DNA of 64,000 nucleotides from Corallococcus sp. AS-1-6 (GTDB lineage Bacteria > Myxococcota > Myxococcia > Myxococcales > Myxococcaceae): assembly GCF_020037015.1 (NCBI RefSeq), contig NZ_JAIQDE010000002.1:434001-498000 (forward strand). Reading direction: 5' to 3'. The stretch's first letter is position 1; every line of letters starts with the position of its first letter. This document shows, one piece after another, positions 16,593 to 25,687 of this stretch. The notes below the pieces were generated by a model. That model ran no database searches. It had not been told where the DNA came from and saw only the letters and a program-made list of their open reading frames with translations. The position numbers and the translations under genes were made by a program.

Positions 16593-16799
16593 ATGGCGAA
16601 CACGAAGAACGAGGACGTGAAGCCGGTGAAGCACGTGGAGGCCACGCGCCCGGAGCCGTGGCCCGGCATCCAGGGCCGCAGCCAGGAGCACGAGGAGGAG
16701 CTGGAGACGGGCACGCGCCGCGCGGAACAGGCGGACGTCACCGAGGCCCAGCGCAAGCTGGAGAAGGACGTCGAGAAGGACGAGCCGACGCGGGAGTAG
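16593..16799 (+). CDS. Small hydrophilic protein, unknown function
   Basis: 68 residues, almost entirely charged and polar (Glu/Lys/Arg/Thr), with a C-terminal helix EAQRKLEKDVEKDEPTRE. It is probably disordered. Its reality is supported by a strong ribosome site (GGGGAGGAG, 9 bases before ATG) and by the hairpin directly after the stop. No family is recognised. Confidence 0.6.
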   Translation: MANTKNEDVKPVKHVEATRPEPWPGIQGRSQEHEEELETGTRRAEQADVTEAQRKLEKDVEKDEPTRE

Positions 16800-16813
16800 C
16801 CCCATGCCAGGCC

Positions 16814-16842
16814 CCGCCCCCGTGCGTGTCACACGGGGGCGG
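16814..16842. terminator. Bidirectional hairpin between convergent genes
   Basis: The arms CCGCCCCCGTG (16814-16824) and CACGGGGGCGG (16832-16842) form an 11-base stem with a 7-base loop. There is no T-tract. It lies between the stop at 16799 and the E2 stop at 16865, so it could serve both strands. Confidence 0.6.
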
Positions 16843-16864
16843 AAGCCGGCGGACCGCTCGACCG

Positions 16865-18514
16865 CTAGAACAGCAGCCGCGAGGGGTGCTCCAACAGCCC
16901 CTTCAGCTCGCGGAGGTACTCCGCGCCGGTGGCCCCGTCGATGACGCGGTGGTCACCCGACAGCGTCACCGTCATCATCTTGCGCACCGCCAGTTGGCCG
17001 TCACGCACCACGGCCTTCTCCGCCACGGCGCCCACCGCGATGATGGCGGACTGGGGCGGGTTGATGACGGCGATGAACTGGTCGATGCCGTACATGCCCA
17101 GGTTGCTCACCGTGAGCGAGCCGCCGTTGTACTCGGCCGGCTTCAGGGCGCGCTTGCGGGCGCGCTCCGCCATGTCGCGGGACTCGGCGGAGATGGCCTG
17201 CAGGCCCTTGAGGTCCGCGTCGCGGATGATGGGGGTGATGAGCCCGTCCTCGATGGCGACCGCGATGCCCACGTCCACGGTGCCGTAGTGCAGCACCTGG
17301 TCGCCCTGGAGCGACACGTTCATCTTCGGTGAACGGCGCAGCGCGATGGCCGCCGCCTTCACGATGATGTCGTTGACGGACACCTTGAGGTCCAGCGCCT
17401 TGGCCTCCTCACGGATCTTCACCGCGGCGTCCATCTCCACCTCCACCGTCAGGTAGAAGTGCGGCACGCCGGGCTTCACCTCCGACATGCGCTGGCCAAT
17501 GACCTTGCGCATGGAGGACATGGGCACCGCCTGCGGCTCCGGACGCGTGCCGAAGGCGCGAACCTCCGGCTGCGCGGCCTTCTTCGCCGCCGGCGCCTGC
17601 GCGGGAGCCTTCGCCAGGCCCTGGCCCAGCGCCTGCTCCACGTCGCGCTTCACCACGCGGCCCAGCGGGCCGGTGCCGCGCACCTGGCTGATGTCCAGCC
17701 CGCGCTCCTGGGCCATGCGCTTCGCCAGGGGGCTTGCGCGCAGCCGGCCGCCAGCGCCGGAGGCCGGAGCCTGGGGCTCGCGGCGCAGCGGGACGACCTG
17801 TCCCCCGGCGGGCGCGGACGGAGCCGCGGCGGCGGGAGCGGAAGCCTTCGGGGCGGCCGGAGCCTGGGGCGCGGCCGCCGGAGCGGAGGCCCCGGCCCTG
17901 GCACCCTTGGGCGCGAGGAACGCGATGGGCGCGCCGACCTTGGCCATGTCACCCGCCTGCACCGTGATGCGCGCGAGCGTGCCGTCGTCGTACGCCTCCA
18001 CCTCGAGGTTGGACTTGTCCGTCTCCACCTCGGCGATGGCGTCCCCGGAGGAGACCTTGTCCCCTTCCTTCTTCAGCCACTTGACGATCTTCCCCTCCGT
18101 CATCGTCGGAGAGAGGCTGGGCATCAGGATGGCAATCCCCTCGCCCGCGCCGCTGGCGGCGGGAGCCGAGGCCTGCTCGGGAGGCTTCGGGGCGGCGGCG
18201 GGAGCGGCGGCCTTGGGGGCCTCCGCCTTCTGGGGCGCGGGGGCCGAAGGCGCACCACCACCGGTGGCCTTCTCACCCTTGGCACCGAGGAAGCCGATGG
18301 GCGAACCCACCGTGGCGACCTCGCCCTCGGGCACGGCGATTTCAATGAGGTAGCCGTCGTCGAAGGCCTCCACCTCGAGGTTGGACTTGTCCGTCTCAAC
18401 CTCGGCGATGGCGTCTCCGGAGGAGATCTTGTCTCCCACCTTCTTCAGCCATTTGACGATCTTCCCCTCCTTCATCGTCGGGGAGAGGCTGGGCATCTGG
18501 ATGGGCGTCGCCAT
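16865..18514 (-). CDS. pdhC: Pyruvate dehydrogenase E2, dihydrolipoamide acetyltransferase with two lipoyl domains
   Basis: 549 residues. Two lipoyl domains lie at about 1-76 and 125-205, each with ETDKSNLEVEA; the first lipoyl Lys is residue 43. A long Ala/Pro linker and a peripheral-subunit-binding domain (ASPLAKRMAQERGLDISQVR) follow. The acetyltransferase core ends with the catalytic HRVIDG motif. It transfers acetyl groups from E1 to CoA. The two lipoyl domains are nearly identical over stretches of their DNA (around 18001-18120 and 18361-18480), which indicates recent duplication or gene conversion. It follows E1-beta with a 6-base gap. lpd (E3) is not in the window. Confidence 0.96.
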   Translation of the reverse strand: MATPIQMPSLSPTMKEGKIVKWLKKVGDKISSGDAIAEVETDKSNLEVEAFDDGYLIEIAVPEGEVATVGSPIGFLGAKGEKATGGGAPSAPAPQKAEAPKAAAPAAAPKPPEQASAPAASGAGEGIAILMPSLSPTMTEGKIVKWLKKEGDKVSSGDAIAEVETDKSNLEVEAYDDGTLARITVQAGDMAKVGAPIAFLAPKGARAGASAPAAAPQAPAAPKASAPAAAAPSAPAGGQVVPLRREPQAPASGAGGRLRASPLAKRMAQERGLDISQVRGTGPLGRVVKRDVEQALGQGLAKAPAQAPAAKKAAQPEVRAFGTRPEPQAVPMSSMRKVIGQRMSEVKPGVPHFYLTVEVEMDAAVKIREEAKALDLKVSVNDIIVKAAAIALRRSPKMNVSLQGDQVLHYGTVDVGIAVAIEDGLITPIIRDADLKGLQAISAESRDMAERARKRALKPAEYNGGSLTVSNLGMYGIDQFIAVINPPQSAIIAVGAVAEKAVVRDGQLAVRKMMTVTLSGDHRVIDGATGAEYLRELKGLLEHPSRLLF

Positions 18515-18520
18515 ACGCGT

Positions 18521-19507
18521 TCAGGCTCCCTCGCGGTACAGGACCTTCTTGATGGCGGCGATGATCTTGGGCGCGTCCGGCTGGGTCGCGTTCTCCAGGT
18601 TCGCCGCATAGGACATGTTCACATCCAACCCGGTGACGCGCACGACCGGCGCGTCCAGGTCGTCGAACGCCTGGGACTGGATGAGGTCCACCACGGACGC
18701 GCCCACACCGGCCAGCGCCCAGCCCTCTTCGCAGATGACCGCGCGGTTCGTCTTGCGCACGCTCGCGAGGATGGCCTCCTCGTCCAAGGGGCGCAGGGTG
18801 CGCAGGTCCAGCACCTCCACGCTGATGCCTTCCTTCGCCAGGGCCTCCGCGGCCTCCATGCAGAAGTAGTACATCCGGCTCCAGGTGATCAGCGTGACGT
18901 CCGTGCCCTCACGCTTCACGTCCGCCTTGCCCAGCGGGACGATGTGCTCGCCTTCCGGCACCTCGCCCTTGATGGCGTAGAGGCGCTCGCCCTCGAACAT
19001 GACCACCGGGTTCTCGTCCCGGATGGCGCTCTTGAGCATGCCCTTGGCGTCCGCCGGGGTCGCCGGGGCAATCACCTTCAGGCCGGGGAAGTGCGCGTAG
19101 TTGGCCTCCAGCGCCTGGCTGTGCTGGCTGGAGAGCCGGCCGCCCGCGCCGCCCGGGCCGCGGAACACGATGGGGCAGCGCAACTGGCCGCCGCTCATGT
19201 GGCGCAGCTTGGCCGCGTTGTTGACGATCTGGTCCATCGCCAGGATGGCGAAGTTCCAGGTCATCATCTCCACCACCGGACGCAGGCCCACCGCCGCCGC
19301 GCCCACGGAGAGGCCCGTGAAGCCCAGCTCGCTGATGGGCGCGTCGATGATGCGCGCGCTGCCAAACCTGTCCAGCAGGCCCTGGGACACCTTGAACGCG
19401 CCGTTGTAGCGGCCCACTTCCTCGCCAATGAGGAACACATTGGCGTCGCGCTCCATCTCCTCGGCGAGCGCCTGGTTCAACGCTTCGCGATACATCAACT
19501 CGGGCAT
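18521..19507 (-). CDS. pdhB: Pyruvate dehydrogenase E1 component, beta subunit
   Basis: 328 residues, normal family length. Conserved blocks are NQALAEEMERDANVFLIGEE, DAPISELGFTGLSVGAA, PIVFRGPGGAGGRLSSQHSQ and the transketolase C-domain (VEVLDLRTLRPLDEEAI). With the alpha subunit it decarboxylates pyruvate using thiamine diphosphate. It starts at ATG (MPELMYREAL), with GGAG upstream. It lies between pdhA (55-base gap) and pdhC (6-base gap), in one operon. Confidence 0.96.
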   Translation of the reverse strand: MPELMYREALNQALAEEMERDANVFLIGEEVGRYNGAFKVSQGLLDRFGSARIIDAPISELGFTGLSVGAAAVGLRPVVEMMTWNFAILAMDQIVNNAAKLRHMSGGQLRCPIVFRGPGGAGGRLSSQHSQALEANYAHFPGLKVIAPATPADAKGMLKSAIRDENPVVMFEGERLYAIKGEVPEGEHIVPLGKADVKREGTDVTLITWSRMYYFCMEAAEALAKEGISVEVLDLRTLRPLDEEAILASVRKTNRAVICEEGWALAGVGASVVDLIQSQAFDDLDAPVVRVTGLDVNMSYAANLENATQPDAPKIIAAIKKVLYREGA

Positions 19508-19562
19508 CGTCGGCTCCGAACTCGAATCTCGAAAGGGTAGTGGCTTGGAGGGAACGTGAGCG

Positions 19563-20690
19563 CTAGCGGCTCAGGCCCGCCTTCTTGTCCGCCTGCTCGG
19601 CCTCGGCGCGGGGCTCCAGGTCCCAGGTCACCTTCAGCTCCTGGCCCGACGGGTACTTCGGCCAGTTGGTGACCTTCACGCCCAGCACGCGCTCGCGCGG
19701 GCGCACGTCCTCCTCGCCCGGCTCCACGATGGTGTCGCGCCACAGCTCGTCCACGCTGGGCTCGGGCGACTCGTCGGCGAACTTCACCGCCGCGTCCACC
19801 GCGCGCTTCTCTTCCTCTTCAATGGCCTCGAAGTCCGCCTCGGACAGGCCAAGGCCCTGCTTCATCGCGAACTCGCGCAGCTTCGGGATGGGGTCGTTCT
19901 TGCGCTCGTCCTCCACCTCCTGCTTGGTGCGGTAGTTCGCGGGGTCCGCCATGGAGTGGCCGCGGAAGCGGTACGTGTTCGCCTCCATCAGCACGGGGCC
20001 CTTGCCCGCGCGGCAGTACTCGGCGGCGTCCTTCACGGCCTCGTACATCTTGAGGACGTCCATGCCGTCCACGGCCTCACCGCGCATGCCGTACGCGGAG
20101 GCGCGCTTGTGGATCTCCGGCACCGCGGACGTGCGCGCGATGGCCGTGCCCATGCCGTAGCGGTTGTTCTCGCAGATGTAGATGACCGGCAGCTTCCACT
20201 TCTGCGCCATGTTGAAGGTCTCGTGGAACGAGCCCTGGTTGGCGGCCGCGTCGCCGAAGAAGCACACCGTGACGCGGTCTTCGTTGCGGTAGCGGCTGGC
20301 GAAGGCCATGCCCGCCGCGAGCGGAATCTGCCCGCCGACGATGCCGTAGCCGCCGTAGAAGTGGTGCTCGATGTCGAAGATGTGCATCGAGCCGCCCTTG
20401 CCCTTGCTGTAGCCGGAGCCCCGGCCGAACAGCTCCGCCATGACCATCCCGGCGTCGCTGCCACGCGCCAGCGGCTGGCCGTGGTCGCGGTAGGCGGACA
20501 GCATGTAGTCATCCGGGCGGATGGCCTCGTTGCAGCCCACCGCCACGGCCTCCTGGCCGATGTAGAGGTGGCAGAAGCCGGCGATCTTCCCCAGCGTGTA
20601 CTGCTGGCCGGCCCGCTCCTCGAAGCGGCGCAGGAGGTACATCTTCCGGTACATCGTCAACAACAGGTCCTTCGAGTACGCGCTGGCCAC
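19563..20690 (-). CDS. pdhA: Pyruvate dehydrogenase E1 component, alpha subunit
   Basis: 375 residues from GTG at 20690, with GGAGG 9 bases upstream. The fold is clear from RFEERAGQQYTLGKIAGFCH, GGSMHIFDIEHHFYGGYGIV and the phosphorylation-loop block YRFRGHSMADPANYR. The thiamine-diphosphate motif, usually GDG...NN, reads GDAAANQGSFHE...CENN, so its second Gly is Ala (checked at base level). The C-terminal 60 residues are a charged extension beyond the usual core, ending KKAGLSR. First gene of the pdhABC operon; the promoter should lie in 20691-20821. Confidence 0.95.
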   Translation of the reverse strand: MASAYSKDLLLTMYRKMYLLRRFEERAGQQYTLGKIAGFCHLYIGQEAVAVGCNEAIRPDDYMLSAYRDHGQPLARGSDAGMVMAELFGRGSGYSKGKGGSMHIFDIEHHFYGGYGIVGGQIPLAAGMAFASRYRNEDRVTVCFFGDAAANQGSFHETFNMAQKWKLPVIYICENNRYGMGTAIARTSAVPEIHKRASAYGMRGEAVDGMDVLKMYEAVKDAAEYCRAGKGPVLMEANTYRFRGHSMADPANYRTKQEVEDERKNDPIPKLREFAMKQGLGLSEADFEAIEEEEKRAVDAAVKFADESPEPSVDELWRDTIVEPGEEDVRPRERVLGVKVTNWPKYPSGQELKVTWDLEPRAEAEQADKKAGLSR

Positions 20691-20821
20691 CGCGGCATGC
20701 CTCCGTCTGGGCCGCCCCTGAAGACCCGAGGGGGAAGGGCGGCGAACGCCGTGCGCCTCTTAGCGCGCGGCCATGGGACTTCCAAAGCCTTTCAGAAACC
20801 GTCGTCCATCACGCCTTTCTT

Positions 20822-21607
20822 TCAGGCGCGCTGCGTCACGTCCTCCATGGAGAAATGGGGCACCGACACGATGCCATCCATCAATTCCACGGCCCGTCCC
20901 GAGTGGTCCGTGGCCAGGTGGATGACCGTCGCCTCCGGGAAGCGGTGGCGGTAGTCATTGGCGTGTGTGGGTTCATTGTCGAACGCCGCCACGACGGTGC
21001 CCATGCGGCCCAGGCGCGCGTGCGCGTCGCGCTTGAAGGCGTCGTCGTTCTCCGCGAGCGTGGGCTTCATGATGAGGTGCACGCGCCCGTCCGCGCCGGG
21101 GGGCGTCACCATCCCGCAGCGCGCGAGGCAGGCCACGGTGCCCTCGCGCATCGCCTCGTGGCGGCCCGTCAGGTAGACGACCTGCGCGCCCGTGGCGGCC
21201 ACCGCCTGGGTGAAGTCCGCCGCGCCATCAATGGCCTCGTCGGAGACGCAGTAGGCGCTGGTGAAGAAGCGCTCCTGCCAGAAGGCGCGCGCGTCCGCGT
21301 AGCGCTGCTCCACCTCCGCGTCCTCCAGGCCGCACGCGCGCATGGCGGCGCGCATGTCCCAGCCGGTGTCCCAGTGGCGCGGCTCGCACACGGAGAGCAG
21401 GTGCAGGGACCGCGCGTCGCCGTACTCGCGCAGGATGCGCGCCTGGCGGGGGCGGTTGTCGAAGAGGGTGGAGTCCAGGTCGAAAGCCAGGACCGCCTGG
21501 GGGCCGAGCGAGCGGGCCTTGTCCAGGATGTTCCGGAGGGCCTCGCGCCAGTCCGGCTTCACGCGCTGCTTGAGATCTTCAAAAGCCATGGACGCCGGAA
21601 GATACAT
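20822..21607 (-). CDS. HAD-family hydrolase, unknown substrate
   Basis: 261 residues from ATG at 21607; the ATG at 21589 (MAFEDLKQRV) is equally possible, as neither has a good ribosome site. HAD motif I is VLAFDLDSTLFDN, motif II VVYLTGRHEAM, a Lys in IMKPTLAEND, and the final acidic motif AFDNEPTHANDY. An inserted cap (residues about 55-130) is rich in aromatic residues. The arrangement resembles class III acid-phosphatase-like or 5'-nucleotidase-like HADs; the substrate is unknown. It lies 27 bases after the preceding gene and is probably co-transcribed with it. Confidence 0.82.
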   Translation of the reverse strand: MYLPASMAFEDLKQRVKPDWREALRNILDKARSLGPQAVLAFDLDSTLFDNRPRQARILREYGDARSLHLLSVCEPRHWDTGWDMRAAMRACGLEDAEVEQRYADARAFWQERFFTSAYCVSDEAIDGAADFTQAVAATGAQVVYLTGRHEAMREGTVACLARCGMVTPPGADGRVHLIMKPTLAENDDAFKRDAHARLGRMGTVVAAFDNEPTHANDYRHRFPEATVIHLATDHSGRAVELMDGIVSVPHFSMEDVTQRA

Positions 21608-21634
21608 GCCCCCGGCGCGGGGCGGCCCATCAAA

Positions 21635-23218
21635 TCACGCGCCCTGGCGCCACGCGGCCGGTTGGATGGGCACCGACCCCGCGGGCTCCGTGCCCTCCGC
21701 AAGGACTCCGGGGGCGCGGGCGAAGTTCTGCATGCGCTGGATGCCGTTGCGGTCCAACACCAGGCGGACCAGTTGCGCGGATTCATGACGCACGCCGTCT
21801 TCCATCACCGTGAAGCGGAAGACCAGGTCCACCGGGTAGCGCTTCGCGCCGCGGATGTGGCCCACGGAGAAGTCCCCCAGGTCCACGTATTCCAGCGCGA
21901 ACTCCGGCTCGTCCATGTCGCGCAGGAAGCGCCCCACGTTCAGCCGGAGGATGTCCGTGACGCCCGTGAGGCCGCGCTCGGAGCGGGGCAGCAGGCGCGC
22001 GTCCAGCACGATGCGCTTCTGGTAGCGGATGACGGCCTCGGACAGCTCGCCCTGGGACACGGTGAGGAAGTCGTCCTGCAGCCGCAGCGACGACACCGCC
22101 TGCGGCACCTTCACCGCCGCGCCGTAGTCCACGCGCTCCTCGCACGTGCCGATGGCGCGCGCCGTGACGGGGTCCACCAGGTCCGTGGTGCGGTCGTAGA
22201 GGTGCGTGGCGGCCACGCGGCTGAACATGCGCCGCAGCCCTTCCTTGATGCGGTCCTTCATCATGTAGCCGACCACGGCCACCAGGAAGAAGTTGAGGCT
22301 CACCTGCGTGAAGCGCACCTGCGCCCAGAGCGCCACCGACGTGGCGAAGGCCATGGCCACGCCCGCCGCGATGGCGAACAGCACCTCCTCCCAGCCCTGC
22401 CGCCGCTGGCGCCTGCGCGAGGACAGGAAGAGCACGTTCATGCAGAACTTCTTCAGGAAGCCCAGCCGCTGCATGTACTCCTCGTTGTCCCCGGTGGGGC
22501 TCAACACGGAGCGCAGCCGGTGCTCCTTGCGGTAGGACTCCTCGCGCAGCACCGCCTCCATCAGCCCCTTGCGCAGGGGCAGCCACGGGCCGGTGCGCGG
22601 CAGCGCGTCCATGTCCGCCACCGCGCGGCGGAAGAACTGCTCCACCAGCAGGCTGACGTACTCGTCCACCAGCCGCAGCGACGCGCGCGTCTTCTCCTGG
22701 AGCTTCGCCTCGCCGGTGGCGCGCAGCCACGCCCGGAAGCGCTCCAGCACCACGGGCACGGAGTCCCCCGCCTGCCGCACCACCGCCTCAAGGTCCACCC
22801 TCCCCGCCTCGCCGACCTTCGCGTCACAGCGCGTCTCCACCGTGGTGGCGAACCGGCGCAGCGCGCCCCGCAGCACGCACGAGAAGAGCTTCGCCTGGTA
22901 GACGACGTCCGCCTCCGGCGCCACGCCCGTGCGCTGCCACGCCTCCAGCTTCACCAGCGGCGAGCCCTCCGACGACAGGAGCTCTCCCAGCCCCATCACC
23001 GGCGTCTTGAAGCGCACGTAGTTGTGGATGTCCGCGTAGAAGTCCGCGCGCGGGTACGTCTCCGCGTCGATGTTCAGGCTCGACGGCAGGAAGAGGTAGG
23101 CCTCCACCAGGTAGCGCGTCTCGTCCGCGCCCGTGGGCTGGTACTCGAGCTTGATCTCGAACTGCTTGCGGTCGTGGACGTCGAACCGGCTGTGGAGTGC
23201 TTCAGGGGCCTGGGACAC
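21635..23218 (-). CDS. Conserved-looking membrane protein of unknown function
   Basis: 527 residues. The soluble N-terminal half (about 1-265) begins with a beta segment (KQFEIKLEYQPTGADETRYL) and continues helical. It is followed by a basic patch (SSRRRQRRQGWEEV) and two closely spaced hydrophobic helices (FAIAAGVAMAFATSVALWAQ and VSLNFFLVAVVGYMM, about 283-325). The cytoplasmic C-terminal half has DLVDPVTARAIGTCEERVDY and a beta-rich end. No catalytic motif is seen. The two halves flank a membrane hairpin, so both probably face the cytoplasm. I do not recognise the family. It is upstream of, and probably in an operon with, the HAD gene. Confidence 0.75.
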   Translation of the reverse strand: MSQAPEALHSRFDVHDRKQFEIKLEYQPTGADETRYLVEAYLFLPSSLNIDAETYPRADFYADIHNYVRFKTPVMGLGELLSSEGSPLVKLEAWQRTGVAPEADVVYQAKLFSCVLRGALRRFATTVETRCDAKVGEAGRVDLEAVVRQAGDSVPVVLERFRAWLRATGEAKLQEKTRASLRLVDEYVSLLVEQFFRRAVADMDALPRTGPWLPLRKGLMEAVLREESYRKEHRLRSVLSPTGDNEEYMQRLGFLKKFCMNVLFLSSRRRQRRQGWEEVLFAIAAGVAMAFATSVALWAQVRFTQVSLNFFLVAVVGYMMKDRIKEGLRRMFSRVAATHLYDRTTDLVDPVTARAIGTCEERVDYGAAVKVPQAVSSLRLQDDFLTVSQGELSEAVIRYQKRIVLDARLLPRSERGLTGVTDILRLNVGRFLRDMDEPEFALEYVDLGDFSVGHIRGAKRYPVDLVFRFTVMEDGVRHESAQLVRLVLDRNGIQRMQNFARAPGVLAEGTEPAGSVPIQPAAWRQGA

Positions 23219-23319
23219 GGACGCCAGTCTATGTCACAGGCCTGTCACACGGGAGCCACCCTCACCGAAGGATGGGCAAGCGTCCGGGGCGACACACCCG
23301 GACGCGCTCCCGTGGAGCT

Positions 23320-24792
23320 TCAACCGTTGGTGCCCGTACGGGAAGAGGACGCGCCCGGCAGGGCGCCCGGGACGACGTCGCCCACCGGCAGGGGCGCCGC
23401 CCTGGGCTGGGGCTTCGCGTTCCACACGCGCGACGCCAGCACCAGGCCCACGACGGCCAGCGGCAGCATGGCCAGGGGCCACGGCTTCCAGTTGGCGGGG
23501 TCCTTCATGGCGTCGCCGGTGGGGAGGATCCGCCCGTAGACGAGCGCGTGGATGGCCGTGCCCGCGTACACCGCGCCGTCGATGATGCCCACCACGATGC
23601 CCGCGTTCTTCTTGCCGCCGAAGTCCATGGTGGCCGTGCCGGACAGCATGCCGTGCACGCCGATGACGCACAGGGACATGAACACCACGGACCAGCCGGC
23701 GCCCACCGTGCCCAGCAGGAACACCGCGCCGACCGCGCCCAGCAGCAGGCCCGCGTAGAGCACCGCGGACACGGGGCCCCGGCGCGAGTCGAAGAGGCGG
23801 TCGCTGATGACGCCCGCGAACATGCCGCCCAGGATGCCGGCGACGCACGACAGCATGCCCCAGTTGGAGGCCACGAAGCCGCCGGACTCCCCCACCGCCT
23901 TGGCGTACTTGGGGAACCACTGCATCACCGCGTTGCGCAGGAAGCCGCTGCAGAACTCCACGCCCAGGATGATGAGGATGACGCGGTTGCTCAGGAGCTT
24001 GCCGAACAACTGCGGCACGCTGAGCGCGGGGCCCGTCTCACCGCTGGACGCGTCCGCCGTGTCGAAGTCCGGGTGGCCCGTCTGGGACGGCGTGTCGCGG
24101 ATGACGAAGAAGTCCAGCACCAGGAAGGCCAGGAGCAGCGCCGCGGGCACGAAGAACACCCACCACACCGGCGCCGCGTCCGCGATGAAGCGGCACCAGT
24201 CGAACGCGAAGTACAGGCCCAGCGAGATGAGGATGCCGAACACGCCGCCCAACTGGCCGCGCTCGCGCACGTGGAACCACGACGCGTTCACCTTGACGAT
24301 GGAGACCGCGCCGAAGCTCTGGAAGTACATGTTCACGCTGTAGAGGAACGCGAGCCACGCGACCACGCCGCCCGGCGGGGCCCAGCCGTTCTTCAGCACC
24401 GCGTACACCAGGCCGCCCATGGCGATGTTCGCCGCCGCGCTGCCGCCCGCGGACAGGAGGATGGTGAAGCGGCCGCCCAGCTTGTCCGTCAGCGGGCCGT
24501 TGAGCAGGAAGGCCACGCCGTACGTCAGCGTCCCCCAGAAGAAGATGGTGGCGAAGTCCGCGTTGGACGTCTGCGCGCCCATGGCGCTGGTCGCCACGTT
24601 GACGTTGTAGCGCCCCATGTAGAGGAACGCGTACGTCAGGCCCAGCGGGAACCAGTTGAAGAAGCGGCGGCGGCGGAACGCATCGGTGTGCCCCAGCTCC
24701 ACCTTCGGCAGCCGGGAGAGCACCAGGCCAATGGCCCCGAGCAGGATGACGATGGGGAGGAGCTGGGCCAGCCACGGGGGCAGCGACGACAT
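23320..24792 (-). CDS. MFS transporter of the organophosphate/phosphate antiporter type
   Basis: 490 residues with about 12 transmembrane helices. Typical blocks are GLTYAFLYMGRYNVNVATSA (helix 1 with the Arg conserved in GlpT/UhpT), WGTLTYGVAFLLNGPLTDKL, GRFTILLSAGGSAAANI and FAGVISDRLFDSRRGPVSAV in the second half. Family knowledge suggests exchange of a sugar- or glycerol-phosphate for inorganic phosphate; the substrate is inference. The central loop (residues about 230-260) is longer and Asp/Ser-rich. It is transcribed alone, with a gap of 84 bases from the upstream Nudix gene. Confidence 0.87.
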   Translation of the reverse strand: MSSLPPWLAQLLPIVILLGAIGLVLSRLPKVELGHTDAFRRRRFFNWFPLGLTYAFLYMGRYNVNVATSAMGAQTSNADFATIFFWGTLTYGVAFLLNGPLTDKLGGRFTILLSAGGSAAANIAMGGLVYAVLKNGWAPPGGVVAWLAFLYSVNMYFQSFGAVSIVKVNASWFHVRERGQLGGVFGILISLGLYFAFDWCRFIADAAPVWWVFFVPAALLLAFLVLDFFVIRDTPSQTGHPDFDTADASSGETGPALSVPQLFGKLLSNRVILIILGVEFCSGFLRNAVMQWFPKYAKAVGESGGFVASNWGMLSCVAGILGGMFAGVISDRLFDSRRGPVSAVLYAGLLLGAVGAVFLLGTVGAGWSVVFMSLCVIGVHGMLSGTATMDFGGKKNAGIVVGIIDGAVYAGTAIHALVYGRILPTGDAMKDPANWKPWPLAMLPLAVVGLVLASRVWNAKPQPRAAPLPVGDVVPGALPGASSSRTGTNG

Positions 24793-24876
24793 GCGACGAA
24801 CCTCGCCTGCTAAAGGAAGCGGAACGGGGCGGCACCCTACCCCGTCCGTCCTCGGCCCGGAAACAGCAAGCGGCTT

Positions 24877-25557
24877 TCAGGAAAGCCGGGCGAGCAGCCG
24901 CGTGAGGGAGACCTCCGTCTTCGCGTCCGCGATGTCACCCCGGCGGCACGCGTCCAGCACCGCCAGGAGCGGCCGCCACTGCAGGTGGATGCCCTCCTCC
25001 AGGGGAGAGCCGTCTCCCTCCACCTCACCCTGCGCCACGCCGGTGACGTCCACCGCGGCCGGGAAGACCTTCTCCGACAGGATGCCCGGCGCGAGGAAGA
25101 ACGCGCCGCCCAGGAGCTGGATGTCCTCCGGCCGCACCGTGTAGCCCGCCTCCTCCTTGACCTCCTCCGCCGCGCGGCGGCGAAGCCCCTCCTCGCCCTT
25201 GTCCGCGGGCTCCAGCAGGCCCGCGACGATCTCCTCCACGCGCAGATGGCTCACCGTGTCAGGCACGGTCATGGACGCGGTCTGCTCGCGGCGGAAGTAC
25301 GCCGCGGGCCGCAAATTCATGCGCGTCAGGACTTCCACGTTTCCATCCGGGGCGCGGCGGTAGATGAGCACCGACACCGCGTCCAACCGGGGCCGGTCCA
25401 CCACGTCCACCCGGTACACCGGAGACGACGAGCCATCCGCGCGCCGGTTGCGGCAGCGCAGCCGGCGCACCCGGAGGAAACCTTCGTCACAACGCGCCGT
25501 GGCGGAGAAATCCTCGATGATCTCGATGTCAGTCACATTGGAACTGCTGGGACGCAT
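24877..25557 (-). CDS. Nudix hydrolase (ADP-ribose pyrophosphatase-like)
   Basis: 226 residues from the ATG at 25557, preceded by AGGAG. An in-frame start 14 codons upstream is possible. The Nudix helix reads EGLRRRAAEEVKEEAGYTV. The consensus REUxEExGU appears as EEVKEEAGY, so the Arg is Glu while the metal-binding EExG glutamates remain. N-terminal beta strands and the overall length fit the ADP-sugar pyrophosphatase group. It is divergent from the phosphatase gene at 25688 across a 130-bp region that should hold both promoters. Confidence 0.82.
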   Translation of the reverse strand: MRPSSSNVTDIEIIEDFSATARCDEGFLRVRRLRCRNRRADGSSSPVYRVDVVDRPRLDAVSVLIYRRAPDGNVEVLTRMNLRPAAYFRREQTASMTVPDTVSHLRVEEIVAGLLEPADKGEEGLRRRAAEEVKEEAGYTVRPEDIQLLGGAFFLAPGILSEKVFPAAVDVTGVAQGEVEGDGSPLEEGIHLQWRPLLAVLDACRRGDIADAKTEVSLTRLLARLS

Positions 25558-25687
25558 GTCTGCCTGCTCTCCTGGTGTCCTGGTAGGTGGAGGTGCCACG
25601 GTGGCGTTGCTTGCCCGTGCACCCTTGATCCCGTAGGTTGCGCCGTCCTCAAGTCGTCACTCCCTACGAATCACGGATCCGCCACGA

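Noticed and set aside
18001-18480. DNA duplication as a separate repeat element
   Set aside because: It corresponds to the two lipoyl domains of E2, a normal domain duplication.
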